The notes: generated by a model not told the origin, from the sequence alone. DNA of 50,044 nucleotides from Deltaproteobacteria bacterium (GCA_016931115.1 JAFGFM010000042.1:1-50044); one strand, 5' to 3'; counted from the stretch's first letter, positions 17,859 through 27,419 are shown. A program made the numbers and translations.

Positions 17859-19958
17859 ATGACAACGCCAGGATACGGTGGAAAGATATTATTAGTAAAT
17901 TTGACAAGCAAAGAAATAAAGGCGCTGGATACAGAAAAGTATGAGCCTTACGGTGGTGGTCATGGTATGGCTACAGCCCTTTTCTGGGACTACTGTGTCG
18001 CACCAGGAGACTGGGATCTCCAGGATGCATTCAACCCTAAAAACATGATCGCACTTATGACAGGCCCTTTAAGTGGCACAGGGGTTCCATGGGGCGCAAG
18101 GACAAGTGTTTCAGGTATGTCACCCCAGTGCTATCCGATCCAGTGGTTTTCACACAGTAACTTTGGAGGCATGTTTGCTGCCTTTATGAGGATGGCCGGG
18201 TGGGATGGTGTGGCAGTAATAGGCCGCGCCGAATCACCTGTTTATATCAATATCGTAGATGATAAAGTTACTATAGAAGACGCAAAAGACCTCTGGGGGC
18301 TTGATTCATGGAAATGCCAGGAGCAGATATGGAAAAAGTCCGGTATACGCTATGGCAAGGAATGGCAGGAGATTGATGACAGGTATACACTTCAGAGGCC
18401 TGCTATCGTTACCATTGGGGCTGCCGGTGAAAACATGACAAGGGTTGCTTCACTGATTCATGGCGGTGGAAGCGGGGCCGGACAGGGTGGTTTCGGAGGC
18501 GTGTTCGGATCAAAGAATCTAAAGGCGGTCGCGGTTATCGGTACAAAGGGTATTAAAATTGCTGACCCCAAAGCATTAAGGGATGCCAGGGAATGGGTTG
18601 AAAAGAACTGGCCTTCAGGCCCCGGTTTTGGTGGGTTTGGGCCTGCATCTGTTGGTTCAGCCTGTATCGGATGCGGTCATCAGAGAAAATGCCATAATCG
18701 TGACCGTGCCCACAGCCAGGATTCTGATGATTGCGCCGAGTCAACATGGTTTAGTCTTACCCCCCAGGATGCTAACGGCATGGACAGGGATACCATGTCC
18801 AAGCTTAACCAGAAGGGTACTGATATCATCCAGAAGCTGGGCATAAACGGCATGGAGACCTGCTTTATGGGGCCGATGTCATTTCCAACTAGTCATAATC
18901 CATCATTCCCTATTCAGCCTGAGGTGCCTGCATACTCGGCCCTTGGCTGGTACATGAAAAAGATGCATGATATGGGCATTATCGGGCCTAATACCAAAAT
19001 TGATATGGCCCCGCTCAATATGAAAAAGTTTGCAACAGAGGAGTTCATGGAGATCTACGGGATCGCCCTTGCAAGAAGGTCCGGCATTGGGGATCTTCTG
19101 GCTGAGGGGACAGCACGCTTCTGTGAAAAACTTGGCAGGACCGCTGATTTCGACACCCTTTGCAGACAGACACCCTGGGGTTTTATGGACCACTGGTCAA
19201 TGCCGGGCGTGGACTGGGCATATGGAAATCTGCTGGATTCAAGGGATATAAACAGCCATGATATGGGTATGGCAAGTCCATCAGGAGGCTTTGGCGGAGG
19301 TGGGGGTAAAAAATGGACATGTGAAGATTATGTAAAGGTCCTTGCCGAGCGGACAACAGGCAACAACCACTTCTGGTTTGATTTTTCCTGGGAAGGAAAA
19401 CAGGCATTTGAAACCGGGGTATTCTCAAAGCATAAGGCGGAATTCGTAGCATGGCGTATGCATTACTGGACCTACTATAAAGAGTCTATTGGCTTCTGTG
19501 ACTGGGGTTATGCAAAGCTCTTCAGTGCATCCCATCCAAAGGGATATGGGCATACACCTGAGGCTGAACCAAAATACCTTAATGCCATAACAGGTAGAAA
19601 TCATACCTTCCAGGATGGCCTTGAGATAGGTCGCCGTGCATGGAATCTTAAGCGTGCGATTTTTGCTTTGCAGGGCAGGCATAAGAACATGGAGAATTTT
19701 AACGGATACTACTACAGGCCCGGCGCATCATATTGCGGATTTGATGCAGAGAAACCCATATTTGATGGAAAGAACTGGGACTGGAAGAACTGTAAAGAGC
19801 TCTATTTAACAAAAGAGGGTGTGGAGCAGTTCAAAAACTATTACTATGAACTTGAAGGATGGAACAAGGAATCCGGTTACCCAAAAAAGGCTACGCTGGA
19901 AGACCTCGGTATAAAAGGTGTTGCAGAGGTGCTGAAATCCAAGGGTAAACTGGGCTAG
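17859..19958 (+). CDS. Aldehyde:ferredoxin oxidoreductase-family tungsto/molybdoenzyme (YdhV-like)
   Basis: This 699-residue enzyme of the AOR family should carry a bis-pterin tungsten or molybdenum centre and one [4Fe-4S] cluster. The N-terminal AOR domain has MTGPLSGTGVPWGAR and the HSNFGGMFAAFMRMAGWDGV segment. The likely cluster ligands are Cys269, Cys272 and Cys278 (ACIGCGHQRKC), with further cysteines such as Cys292. AOR enzymes are about 605 residues; the longer form resembles E. coli YdhV (about 700), which is also encoded with ferredoxin subunits. It has no signal peptide although its partner has a Tat signal. The substrate is unknown; a carboxylic acid/aldehyde or an acyl-CoA-type reaction is possible. 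Confidence 0.88.
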   Translation: MTTPGYGGKILLVNLTSKEIKALDTEKYEPYGGGHGMATALFWDYCVAPGDWDLQDAFNPKNMIALMTGPLSGTGVPWGARTSVSGMSPQCYPIQWFSHSNFGGMFAAFMRMAGWDGVAVIGRAESPVYINIVDDKVTIEDAKDLWGLDSWKCQEQIWKKSGIRYGKEWQEIDDRYTLQRPAIVTIGAAGENMTRVASLIHGGGSGAGQGGFGGVFGSKNLKAVAVIGTKGIKIADPKALRDAREWVEKNWPSGPGFGGFGPASVGSACIGCGHQRKCHNRDRAHSQDSDDCAESTWFSLTPQDANGMDRDTMSKLNQKGTDIIQKLGINGMETCFMGPMSFPTSHNPSFPIQPEVPAYSALGWYMKKMHDMGIIGPNTKIDMAPLNMKKFATEEFMEIYGIALARRSGIGDLLAEGTARFCEKLGRTADFDTLCRQTPWGFMDHWSMPGVDWAYGNLLDSRDINSHDMGMASPSGGFGGGGGKKWTCEDYVKVLAERTTGNNHFWFDFSWEGKQAFETGVFSKHKAEFVAWRMHYWTYYKESIGFCDWGYAKLFSASHPKGYGHTPEAEPKYLNAITGRNHTFQDGLEIGRRAWNLKRAIFALQGRHKNMENFNGYYYRPGASYCGFDAEKPIFDGKNWDWKNCKELYLTKEGVEQFKNYYYELEGWNKESGYPKKATLEDLGIKGVAEVLKSKGKLG

Positions 19959-19979
19959 TACTACATATAAAATAAAAAC

Positions 19980-20027
19980 AAAAAGGCCTGCCTCTTCTTA
20001 TAAAGGGAAGGGGCAGGCCTTTTTTTA
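19980..20027. terminator. Rho-independent terminator between convergent genes
   Basis: AAAAAGGCCTGCC (19980-19992) pairs perfectly with GGCAGGCCTTTTT (20012-20024), followed by more T. It ends the AOR operon and could serve the convergent glycosyltransferase gene. Confidence 0.92.
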
Positions 20028-20044
20028 TTATTTGCTAAATCAGG

Positions 20045-21484
20045 TTATGCAGCCTTTGAAACCAGATCACTAACACCATGAGCCTGAGGCACACTGATCG
20101 TTTTTTTAGGGTCAGGAGTGATAACTGTCTCACGTGTCAGCCAGCCTGTTCGGGACGCGGTTATAAGCCCCCAGAGAGGTATCCAGCTCAAGGCAAATAT
20201 CCAGTAAAAAGCGAAGGGCAGGGCCCACTGCCAGCCAAACATGCTGTGATATTGCCTCTGATAAACAATAGATGGCAGAATGGCGCTTGCCAGGCAGCCA
20301 ATAGATATAAGTGCTAGAGTCGGAACCGGGTTCATCAGCATCTGTGCAAGGACTGCAAATTTGCAGGCCTCCCCAAATGTCAGGCGGAACAGTTGAGTTG
20401 CACTGAACAAACGTATCCAGTTGCTTCCTGAGTCATAGGGTCGGAAACGTTTTGTTATGAATGAAAACATAACAAGGTTTTCCCTGACATTGCTGCGGGC
20501 CCATCTGAGCAGCATCTTTCTTAACCCTGTATATGCAGAAGGTATCTTGGTATTTACTACTGCCTTCCTCTGATAGACCACACGATAACCCATACGAAGG
20601 ATCAGGTTTGTAAGCGCCCTGTCTTCTCCAATAGTGGCACGTTTGCCCATGAAGGTCTGATTGATCCATGTGGAGAGGTTTGCCCTTACTACATCAGCAC
20701 GATATGCTGAAAGTGCGCCTGGTGTGCAGAAAACGCCACCATATACACTCTGCCCTGAACGTATAAAGTCAAAGGCATAGGCGAATGATACCTCAAGCAT
20801 CTTGGGAATATGGCTTTCGGCTGTATTCAGCACCCGGACATTACCGGCTACTCCACCAACGCGAGGGTCAAGGACAAACGGGCTTACCATATGACGAAGG
20901 GTGTCAGGTAAAATCTCAGAGTCAGAATCTATGGTAACAAATACCGACCCTTTACCATTAATAAAGCCCTCCCTCAACGCAAGCCTCTTCCCGCTGTTAA
21001 AGGGCTGCCTTATCAGCTTTACCCTGTGAGGGAATTCCTTTTTGGCCTTCTGCATCCATTCCCATGTATCATCCTTTGAGCCGTCATCCACGCAGATGAT
21101 CTGCATCTTTTCAGGGGGATAATCACTGGCTACGACAGATCTTACAGTGTGTAAGACCTGTGCCCCCTCATTATAGGCAGGAATAATAACTGTTACTGAT
21201 GGCAGTTTTTTATCGCATACAGGTTTGTATGGTTTGTAATGCCATGCAAACCAGATCCTTATTCCTATTAAAGTGATGGTCCATAAGGTTACGCCAATGG
21301 CGAGAATACTTTTTGTGGGCAACAATTTGCCCATGACCTGTTCATTGTAGTTTTTTACCAATTCATCTGTATTATAATTGAAATGATACCACACAAGCAT
21401 TAGAGATATTATTAACGTTATGCAAAGTACCCAAGGGTAAAATATATCAGAGTTAAATTTCGATAAACCATTATTTTTCTTCAT
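20045..21484 (-). CDS. Membrane glycosyltransferase family 2 (NodC/hyaluronan-synthase-like)
   Basis: This 479-residue inner-membrane enzyme is predicted to polymerise and probably export a polysaccharide. Two N-terminal membrane segments precede a GT-A catalytic domain with VTVIIPAYNEG, VDDGSKDDT and the metal-binding DSDSE. The acceptor motif GED follows in ATIGEDRALT, and a product-binding LLRWARS stands in for QxxRW. About four membrane segments follow. This is the layout of processive GT2 enzymes such as NodC, HAS and PgaC. No other polysaccharide genes are adjacent, so the sugar cannot be named. Confidence 0.88.
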   Translation of the reverse strand: MKKNNGLSKFNSDIFYPWVLCITLIISLMLVWYHFNYNTDELVKNYNEQVMGKLLPTKSILAIGVTLWTITLIGIRIWFAWHYKPYKPVCDKKLPSVTVIIPAYNEGAQVLHTVRSVVASDYPPEKMQIICVDDGSKDDTWEWMQKAKKEFPHRVKLIRQPFNSGKRLALREGFINGKGSVFVTIDSDSEILPDTLRHMVSPFVLDPRVGGVAGNVRVLNTAESHIPKMLEVSFAYAFDFIRSGQSVYGGVFCTPGALSAYRADVVRANLSTWINQTFMGKRATIGEDRALTNLILRMGYRVVYQRKAVVNTKIPSAYTGLRKMLLRWARSNVRENLVMFSFITKRFRPYDSGSNWIRLFSATQLFRLTFGEACKFAVLAQMLMNPVPTLALISIGCLASAILPSIVYQRQYHSMFGWQWALPFAFYWIFALSWIPLWGLITASRTGWLTRETVITPDPKKTISVPQAHGVSDLVSKAA

Positions 21485-21581
21485 TTTATTACTCAGTTAA
21501 ACCATTATTATAAGTTGTTAAATCGTCCAAAAAAAAATTCAGTAATGTCACAATATTCCTGCCTGAATGTCAATAAAAAAA

Positions 21582-21635
21582 TTCCATTGATTTTATTTGC
21601 ATCTGCATGAAGCATGCAGCATAAGACCAATGGAA
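21582..21635. repeat. Two-tier stem-loop between esterase and glycosyltransferase genes
   Basis: An outer stem, TTCCATTG with CAATGGAA, encloses an inner stem, CTGCATG with CATGCAG. It lies downstream of the leftward esterase gene and may end its transcript; on the minus strand only a weak T tract follows. Confidence 0.5.
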
Positions 21636-21694
21636 CTTTTATATTGTTAAGACACCGTTATTTTATAAAACTTCACTCAAAATAGATTTATCTT

Positions 21695-22879
21695 TTATTT
21701 GAATAATTCAGGTGTGAATTCAACCAGATAATCACGCCATTTGGCCCAGGTATGGCCGCCGTCCGTCTCATTGTAAACAGGTGAAAACCCGTGCTTATTT
21801 AACATCTCTACAGATGCCCTGGTTGTTTCTATTAAAAAATCCTCTTTTCCTGTTGCAAACCATATCAGTTTAAGACCCTTTTTCATATCGCTGTTATCAA
21901 GCATGGCCCTGTGCTCATCTTCCCAGTTTGGAGACTGGCCCTGTCCGGGTGTGGCACTTCCAGGGCCGAATATGCCTGAGCTGAATACACCGATATATGC
22001 GAATTTACCCAGGTCTTTCATCGTAATATCAAGGGTCTGCATGCCACCCATGGAAAGCCCTGCTATTGCCCTGTTTTCCCGGTCTGTTAAGACCCGGTAA
22101 TTATTTTCCACATAGGGCATGATCTCATTAATAAAGTCTTTTGAAAAATCATCAACCATAGCGCTTACACTGCCGCCCATACTGAAATCCCCGGTGGTAT
22201 GGCCGGCAGGCATTACCACAACCATTGGTTTTGCCTTTATATCATTAATAAGATTATCAATTATAAATCCTGCCCGGCCAACTGTACTCCATGAGTCATC
22301 ACAATCCATTGCGCCATGAAGAAGGTAAAAAACCGGGTATTTTTTGCTGCCTGACTCGTATCCCGGAGGGGTGTATATGTGCATGCGGCGGTGTATTCCA
22401 AGGGTTTTTGAGTAGTAGTAAACCTCTGCAACAGCACCGTGGGGTACCTGTTTCATCTCCATAAAATCTGCGCCAGGCACATAGGCCAAGCTCCAGACAT
22501 TATTGTTTGACTCACTTATTGATGTGTTATTCGGGTCAACAACAGATGCCCCGTCCACAGTAAATGTGTACCTGTAGGCCCCTGGAACAAGAGGCCCAGT
22601 CTTTCCTTCCCACACACCTTCACTGTTTTTAGTAAACTTGATATTTCCAGTGGTCATTCCAAATATGTCTGAACTCTGTAACCCCACCTTTGTAGCCTCA
22701 GGGGCCAGTATCCTGAATGTTATACTTTTGTCTGAAAGCACTTCAGGTGAATTAATTACCGGCGCCTGCGGAAATGCAGGCTTTTTGGCCTGGGCATAAA
22801 TGTTGGCAGAGAGTGATAAAATCACCATAGCCACGATCAATGTAATGATTATTTTCATCAATGAATTTTTACGTTTCAT
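21695..22879 (-). CDS. Secreted esterase, CE1/enterochelin-esterase-like, with N-terminal E-set domain
   Basis: This 394-residue exported serine esterase has a signal peptide ending ANIYAQ. An early-set/CBM48-like beta domain follows (SITFRILAPEATKVGLQ ... VWEGKTGPLVPGAYRYTFTVDG). The alpha/beta hydrolase domain has YPVFYLLHGAMD, the nucleophile elbow GLSMGG and the catalytic His in DGGHTWAKW. This is the common layout of secreted feruloyl/acetyl-xylan or IroE/Fes-like esterases. The start at 22879 is chosen because AAAGGGGG lies just upstream; earlier in-frame ATGs would spoil the signal peptide. Substrate unassigned. Confidence 0.87.
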   Translation of the reverse strand: MKRKNSLMKIIITLIVAMVILSLSANIYAQAKKPAFPQAPVINSPEVLSDKSITFRILAPEATKVGLQSSDIFGMTTGNIKFTKNSEGVWEGKTGPLVPGAYRYTFTVDGASVVDPNNTSISESNNNVWSLAYVPGADFMEMKQVPHGAVAEVYYYSKTLGIHRRMHIYTPPGYESGSKKYPVFYLLHGAMDCDDSWSTVGRAGFIIDNLINDIKAKPMVVVMPAGHTTGDFSMGGSVSAMVDDFSKDFINEIMPYVENNYRVLTDRENRAIAGLSMGGMQTLDITMKDLGKFAYIGVFSSGIFGPGSATPGQGQSPNWEDEHRAMLDNSDMKKGLKLIWFATGKEDFLIETTRASVEMLNKHGFSPVYNETDGGHTWAKWRDYLVEFTPELFK

Positions 22880-23073
22880 AAATACCCCCTTTATTAGTAG
22901 GTTACACTTCATTGACTCCTGTAAAAACATGGGCATCAACTGTTAACAGTTTTAAAACTTTAAATTAATCAGCAGGAAATGCAACAGGAAAGAATTTTAT
23001 TTACTATAAAACTACCAAAGAAGGGTTTCTGAATGCTCTATCTGGCTTATAAAACATATGAAGAATGATTTGG

Positions 23074-23102
23074 TTGACAAAAAACAGATTACTTCTTAAA
23101 AA
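23074..23102 (+). promoter_or_regulatory. Predicted promoter of the VOC/ADC-like gene pair
   Basis: TTGACA (23074-23079) is followed 17 bases later by TAAAAA (or TTAAAA at 16). It lies about 96 bp before the VOC start. The -10 box is weak. Confidence 0.4.
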
Positions 23103-23197
23103 TAGTTTTAAGTTCAGGTCATTTCTAGAAAATAGTAGTAAAGCAAAAAGTATTGTATCGTTTAAGAGCATCAATAAACTTTTCTAAAGGATTTAAA

Positions 23198-24097
23198 ATG
23201 AAAAATGTTACAGGTCAGTGTTTTAAGGTAATTCTTTTACTCTTCTTACTATTAACAACATCTTATGGACAGACTGCCATGCCAGTAAAAATAGAATCAG
23301 CCAAACCTCTTTTTGTTCAACCTTCCATGAATGTTTTCAGACGTTTTGAAGCAGAGCCTGAGGTCATGTATAATTTTTACGGAAAGGTGCTGGGTTTCCA
23401 GCAACTGATGACATTCAATGTTGGCGCAAAGACCGATGTGGCAAGGTTCCAGGTGGGTGACTCCCAGCTAAAGCTTTCAGGTATTGTACCAAACCGAACC
23501 TATAAGCGTGGTGAAATAAAGGATGCAACCGGTGTACGTCTCCTGACATTTTATTTTACAGACAGGCATGCCCTTGAAGAGAGGTTCAGGTCTCAGGGGC
23601 TCCCGGTCCCGGTCTTCAAACCCATAGCCGGAACATCCAGAAATCACACTTTCTTAAAAGACCCTGACGGTCAGTGGGTTGAGCTTGTTATTGTACCCGA
23701 TTCAGAGAAGGCAGCCTGCATGGGGATTGAGGTCGGGTTATCGGTTTCAGATATTGAAAAGAGCAGGGCCTTTTACATGGAATTTGTGGGTCTTGAAGAG
23801 ATGCCACCAGAAGATGACCCTGTTTTTAATGTGATAAAATACTCCTATAGACACGGTTCTACCATAATAAGCCTTCGCTGTTTCGGTCCAGGTCTGCCTG
23901 CTGATACAGGCAGTGGTGGCATACAGTATGTTGTCTCTAACGCTGAAGCAGTACAAAACCTTGCAAAAGAACGCAGTATTACTATTGATCAGCCGCTTAG
24001 CACACTTCCAGGGTTTTCACTTATAACAGTATGGATTGATGACCCTGATGGCATTACCAATTATTTTGCACAGGTAGGTGTAGCTGAAAAGAAATAA
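23198..24097 (+). CDS. Exported VOC (glyoxalase/dioxygenase-fold) protein with two modules
   Basis: This 299-residue protein has a signal peptide ending SYGQ. It then shows two vicinal-oxygen-chelate modules: the first from about MYNFYGKVLGFQQL to HTFLKDPDGQWVELV, the second from VGLSVSDIEKSRAFYMEFVGL to DDPDGITNYFAQ. Each ends with the D-P-D-G signature. A paired-module chain is usual for extradiol dioxygenases and some lyases, but their full metal-ligand set is not obvious here. The start at 23198 has AAAGGA upstream; the frame opens earlier only with a TTG. The ADC-like gene follows 43 bp on, so they are probably co-transcribed. Confidence 0.82.
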   Translation: MKNVTGQCFKVILLLFLLLTTSYGQTAMPVKIESAKPLFVQPSMNVFRRFEAEPEVMYNFYGKVLGFQQLMTFNVGAKTDVARFQVGDSQLKLSGIVPNRTYKRGEIKDATGVRLLTFYFTDRHALEERFRSQGLPVPVFKPIAGTSRNHTFLKDPDGQWVELVIVPDSEKAACMGIEVGLSVSDIEKSRAFYMEFVGLEEMPPEDDPVFNVIKYSYRHGSTIISLRCFGPGLPADTGSGGIQYVVSNAEAVQNLAKERSITIDQPLSTLPGFSLITVWIDDPDGITNYFAQVGVAEKK

Positions 24098-24140
24098 ACA
24101 CAGGTTGAATTATTAACCATTAAAAAAGGGGGGTTTAGTA

Positions 24141-25022
24141 ATGAGAATCAGGAATACAAGTTTTGTATTAACCGCTGTTTTTACTCTTATTGCCTTTTCT
24201 TTAACAGTGTTTGCACAGGATAAAAAGGATACGCCGAAACGGGCCGATTTTATCCCTTCACCGATTTTTTCACCTGTATATCCGCCTCTGCCTCACCATT
24301 TCAGTGATGTCCACACTATACAGATACTGTGCAAGGCGCCTAAAGGGGCGCTCAAAAGGGCGATTATGCCGCCAATGGAACCAGCCGGTGATGAAGAGAC
24401 CTTTGTGCTTCTGCTTGCATGGACACCGGATGTGGAAAAAATGGGTTTTAATGTCCATGAGGTGGCTATCAACGCCCCTGCCAAATGGAAGGATAAGGTC
24501 GGTAACACCACGCTTATAGAGTATATTGATAGCGACATGGGGCTTATTGCAGGTCGTGAGGTCTATGGCTGGCCAAAGAAGATGGCTGAAATCACCTGGA
24601 CAAAAACCCTGACAGGATGGATGGTTGTAGTTAACAAGATGAAGGATCAGGGTAATGTCCCTCTTATGAAGATAGAATACACTGTATCCAAAACTACACC
24701 TGAGGTGAAATGGCCTGATATGGGGCCGGTACTTCTTGTAAGGCGCATACCTCCTGCATCATTATCAACACCTTCAATAAACCAGATGATCTGTCTTGGC
24801 TGTGACACACCCCAGGGCAGTGTGGGGCCGCTTGAGGCGAAACCAGGGGAGAATGATACAAATGGAACGGCAACAGTCCAGTTCTTTGACGGCCCGCATG
24901 ACCCTCTTACATTTTTAGGTCCAATCAAGGTACTTGATGCAAAGATGAGCATTATGAAGGGTGATATGCCTTTTGGGCTGGGCCTGGATGGGACGGAGGT
25001 AGTTGAGCAGTGGGAGGAATAA
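24141..25022 (+). CDS. Exported acetoacetate-decarboxylase-like protein
   Basis: This 293-residue protein has a cleavable signal ending TVFAQ. It carries the ADC-family core, including IAGREVYGWPKKMAEI, the segment that matches the GxPKK region of acetoacetate decarboxylase and related lactonases/hydratases. ADC enzymes use a Schiff-base lysine; whether the equivalent is kept needs an alignment. Export is unusual for this family. It follows the exported VOC gene, suggesting both act on a compound outside the cytoplasm. The ribosome binding site AGGGGGG is strong. Confidence 0.82.
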   Translation: MRIRNTSFVLTAVFTLIAFSLTVFAQDKKDTPKRADFIPSPIFSPVYPPLPHHFSDVHTIQILCKAPKGALKRAIMPPMEPAGDEETFVLLLAWTPDVEKMGFNVHEVAINAPAKWKDKVGNTTLIEYIDSDMGLIAGREVYGWPKKMAEITWTKTLTGWMVVVNKMKDQGNVPLMKIEYTVSKTTPEVKWPDMGPVLLVRRIPPASLSTPSINQMICLGCDTPQGSVGPLEAKPGENDTNGTATVQFFDGPHDPLTFLGPIKVLDAKMSIMKGDMPFGLGLDGTEVVEQWEE

Positions 25023-25031
25023 TGTAATCAT

Positions 25032-25072
25032 GGATGGATCAGGGTGTCATTGCATGACAATTTGATCCATCC
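25032..25072. terminator. Stem-loop after the ADC-like gene
   Basis: GGATGGATCA pairs perfectly with TGATCCATCC, with an inner stem TGTCAT/ATGACA. It starts 10 bp after the stop codon. The lack of a long T tract makes factor-independent termination uncertain. Confidence 0.55.
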
Positions 25073-25120
25073 TGTTTCATGGGTTTTGAATCTTACAATA
25101 TATTGTTTTAAGAAAAGAAA

Positions 25121-25156
25121 TTTTACCACGGAGGACACGGAGAGCACGGAGAAAGG
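25121..25156. repeat. CACGGAGGACACGGAG-type low-complexity intergenic repeat
   Basis: A purine-rich segment, ACCACGGAGGACACGGAGAG, lies between convergent genes. I recognise the pattern as common intergenic repeat material in related bacteria, an impression from memory that only a genome-wide search would confirm. Confidence 0.35.
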
Positions 25157-25184
25157 CTTTTTATTATTTTATCAATAATAATTT

Positions 25185-26591
25185 TTACCAGTATTCCTGT
25201 AACCCCATTTGTGGCTCTTCCATAGAGGCAATACCGGCCCATTTCTCAGATGCGGGTTGAGGGGTTTTTGTAGTAGACCTTTCAATAAATCTATCTAAAA
25301 ATAAAAATTTATCATCTCCAGTAAGTTCAATATCCGGCATGGTTCGCCAGCGTTCAGCAGTGATCTTTTTCCTGCTGTTGAGTTTTATATCCCTGAATGG
25401 GTTTCTGTATGATGTAGACTCATTCAGTGTTGAATCAAAATAGGAGATAGTTACAGGAATATTCACTGGAATATATTTAAGTATCTGGCCCTTGAATGAA
25501 AATCGTTCTGATTTGGGGTCATAAAAAAAGGATTTACCAGGCTCATGATCTTCCTTTATGGCAGCTATTATATTGTCTATCTCTTCCTTTGGTATTATTG
25601 CAGAGATGGTGCGGATCATCCCTGCACTGGTAATCTCTTCAAATGGTTTGACCATATAGGGTGCTACCCTCTCGCGAGCCCTTATCCTCTGAAAGTTGTT
25701 TCTGTAAACATACGAACAGTAGTTGATCGGGAGCTTTATGCCTGAATCAGCCGCTGACTTAATAATGTTTAAGGCGGTGAGCTCTGACTCAAGCACTGTT
25801 GCATCAGGGCCATGAAGAAAGGTATATCCCCTTTCCCTGAATTTATTAAAGTTATAGGGTGTGCACCTGAGCTGATGCAGGTTCAGGTATTTAACCCCGC
25901 TTTCAACCAGTTGAGGTAAAAGGGTGCACAACCTTTCATAATCCTCCGGTATTGCAGGAATCTCCACTGTTACAATATCTATATACCCTGATGCTATCCT
26001 GATCTTATCCAGTTTATACCCTTGCGCAACCAGGTTGAAGCGTATCTCATTAAGCCCTGCATCCTTAAGCCTGCCCAGTATCTCCTCTGTAATCAGTATG
26101 CCGTTTGTATAGAGCCATTTATGTATTCCATCACCAAAACGGGCGGTTACAGCAGACAGAAATTTCACGGATCTGTCAATAGTCAACAGCGGTTCACCAC
26201 CGCTTATGCTGACCCCCTTTATTCCCAATTTTTCTATATAATCAAGGTAATCCTCAGGATTTGTGAAAAGAAGGGTGTTTGTAACAGGCTCGCCTGTCTC
26301 ATCCTGTTCTGAAGGGCAGAAAAAACAGTTGCCATTGCACCTGCCATTGATAAAGAGGCATGACCATGTGCCTTCACCGCAGTGGCGGCATCCTGGGGAT
26401 AAATCCATATAATAGGGCTTTGTGTTGCTGTATGCTGATAAGAGTTGATCCCTTAAAGATGCAACAATCTCTGCACGAACTGTCTCTGCTTCCTGAGCCT
26501 CATTATCTGTAACCCATTTAAAATTTGAGTATTCTTCATTGTATTTTTTTTGAAGAGATTCGCATATCTTTATTTTTTCTGTTTCCAGCAT
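25185..26591 (-). CDS. Radical SAM enzyme with extra N-terminal cysteines
   Basis: This 468-residue cytoplasmic radical S-adenosylmethionine protein has the cluster-binding motif CNGNCFFC (Cys85, Cys89, Cys92) and SGGEPL at 130-135 for SAM binding. Just before the motif lie Cys68, Cys71 and Cys78 (GCRHCGEGTWSC), which could hold another metal or cluster. The C-terminal third is not a recognisable SPASM domain. It lies 83 bp downstream of the MacAB-type exporter operon on the same strand and may be co-transcribed. The substrate is unknown, and I see no precursor peptide gene beside it. Confidence 0.82.
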   Translation of the reverse strand: MLETEKIKICESLQKKYNEEYSNFKWVTDNEAQEAETVRAEIVASLRDQLLSAYSNTKPYYMDLSPGCRHCGEGTWSCLFINGRCNGNCFFCPSEQDETGEPVTNTLLFTNPEDYLDYIEKLGIKGVSISGGEPLLTIDRSVKFLSAVTARFGDGIHKWLYTNGILITEEILGRLKDAGLNEIRFNLVAQGYKLDKIRIASGYIDIVTVEIPAIPEDYERLCTLLPQLVESGVKYLNLHQLRCTPYNFNKFRERGYTFLHGPDATVLESELTALNIIKSAADSGIKLPINYCSYVYRNNFQRIRARERVAPYMVKPFEEITSAGMIRTISAIIPKEEIDNIIAAIKEDHEPGKSFFYDPKSERFSFKGQILKYIPVNIPVTISYFDSTLNESTSYRNPFRDIKLNSRKKITAERWRTMPDIELTGDDKFLFLDRFIERSTTKTPQPASEKWAGIASMEEPQMGLQEYW

Positions 26592-26674
26592 CTATTAACT
26601 CTTTTAAAAAAGATTGCTAATCTATTCACTTGGATATGCATTGTCAAATGATTCTATGCTTCTCCCATAACTCT

Positions 26675-27412
26675 TCAGTTTCTCCTTATGTCCTCTGTAA
26701 TATTGCCATCTCTTATTTCCACCTGGCGCGGCGCCCTCTTTGCGAGTGCCGGGTCATGGGTGATAACCAGAATGGTACGCCCCTGTTCCCACAGCTCAAT
26801 AAAGAGGTTCATGATGTCGCCTCCAGCGCCTGTGTCAAGGTTTCCGGTAGGTTCGTCCGCAAGGATAATATCAGGGTCCATTGCGAGCGCCCTGGCAATA
26901 GCCACACGCTGCATCTGCCCCCCTGAAAGCTCTGTTGGCTTATGGTCCATACGTTCTGAAAGCCCTACACGTTCAAGTAAATCCATAACCCTTTCCTTCC
27001 TGTTTTTTTTCGGCATGCCTCCGAAAATAAGGGGCATCTCAACATTCTCAAATGCGGATATCTGTGGCAAGAGGTTAAAGCTCTGAAAGATAAACCCCAC
27101 ACGCCTGTTCCTGATGCTGGCGAGCGCTTCCCTGCTCATGCCTGAGACCTCTTCCCCGCGCAAAAGGTAACTCCCTGAAGTGGCAGTATCAAGGCAACCG
27201 ATAAGGTTCATGAGTGTGCTCTTGCCTGATCCGGATGGGCCGGTAATTGCTACCATCTCACCGGAATAAACCGCAAGGTCTACACCTCTCAATGCTTCCA
27301 CCTTGACCTTTCCTGTATCATATACCTTTGATAGCCCCTTAAGGCTTATTACCCCATCATTTTCTTTTTTTTGATTATTCTTCTGTGTATTAAAAAAACT
27401 GCCCAATATCAT
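26675..27412 (-). CDS. ABC transporter ATPase, MacB/LolD-type
   Basis: This 245-residue nucleotide-binding subunit energises the two permeases encoded upstream. Walker A is GPSGSGKS (58-65), the signature is LSGGQMQRVAIARA, and Walker B is DIILADEPTGNLD, the hallmark of the MacB/LolD/FtsE group. The start at 27412 is preferred because GAGG lies just before it and the preceding permease stops 7 bp upstream; a longer frame would run into that gene. It is the last gene of the four-gene operon. Confidence 0.92.
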   Translation of the reverse strand: MILGSFFNTQKNNQKKENDGVISLKGLSKVYDTGKVKVEALRGVDLAVYSGEMVAITGPSGSGKSTLMNLIGCLDTATSGSYLLRGEEVSGMSREALASIRNRRVGFIFQSFNLLPQISAFENVEMPLIFGGMPKKNRKERVMDLLERVGLSERMDHKPTELSGGQMQRVAIARALAMDPDIILADEPTGNLDTGAGGDIMNLFIELWEQGRTILVITHDPALAKRAPRQVEIRDGNITEDIRRN

Positions 27413-27419
27413 AATTTCC

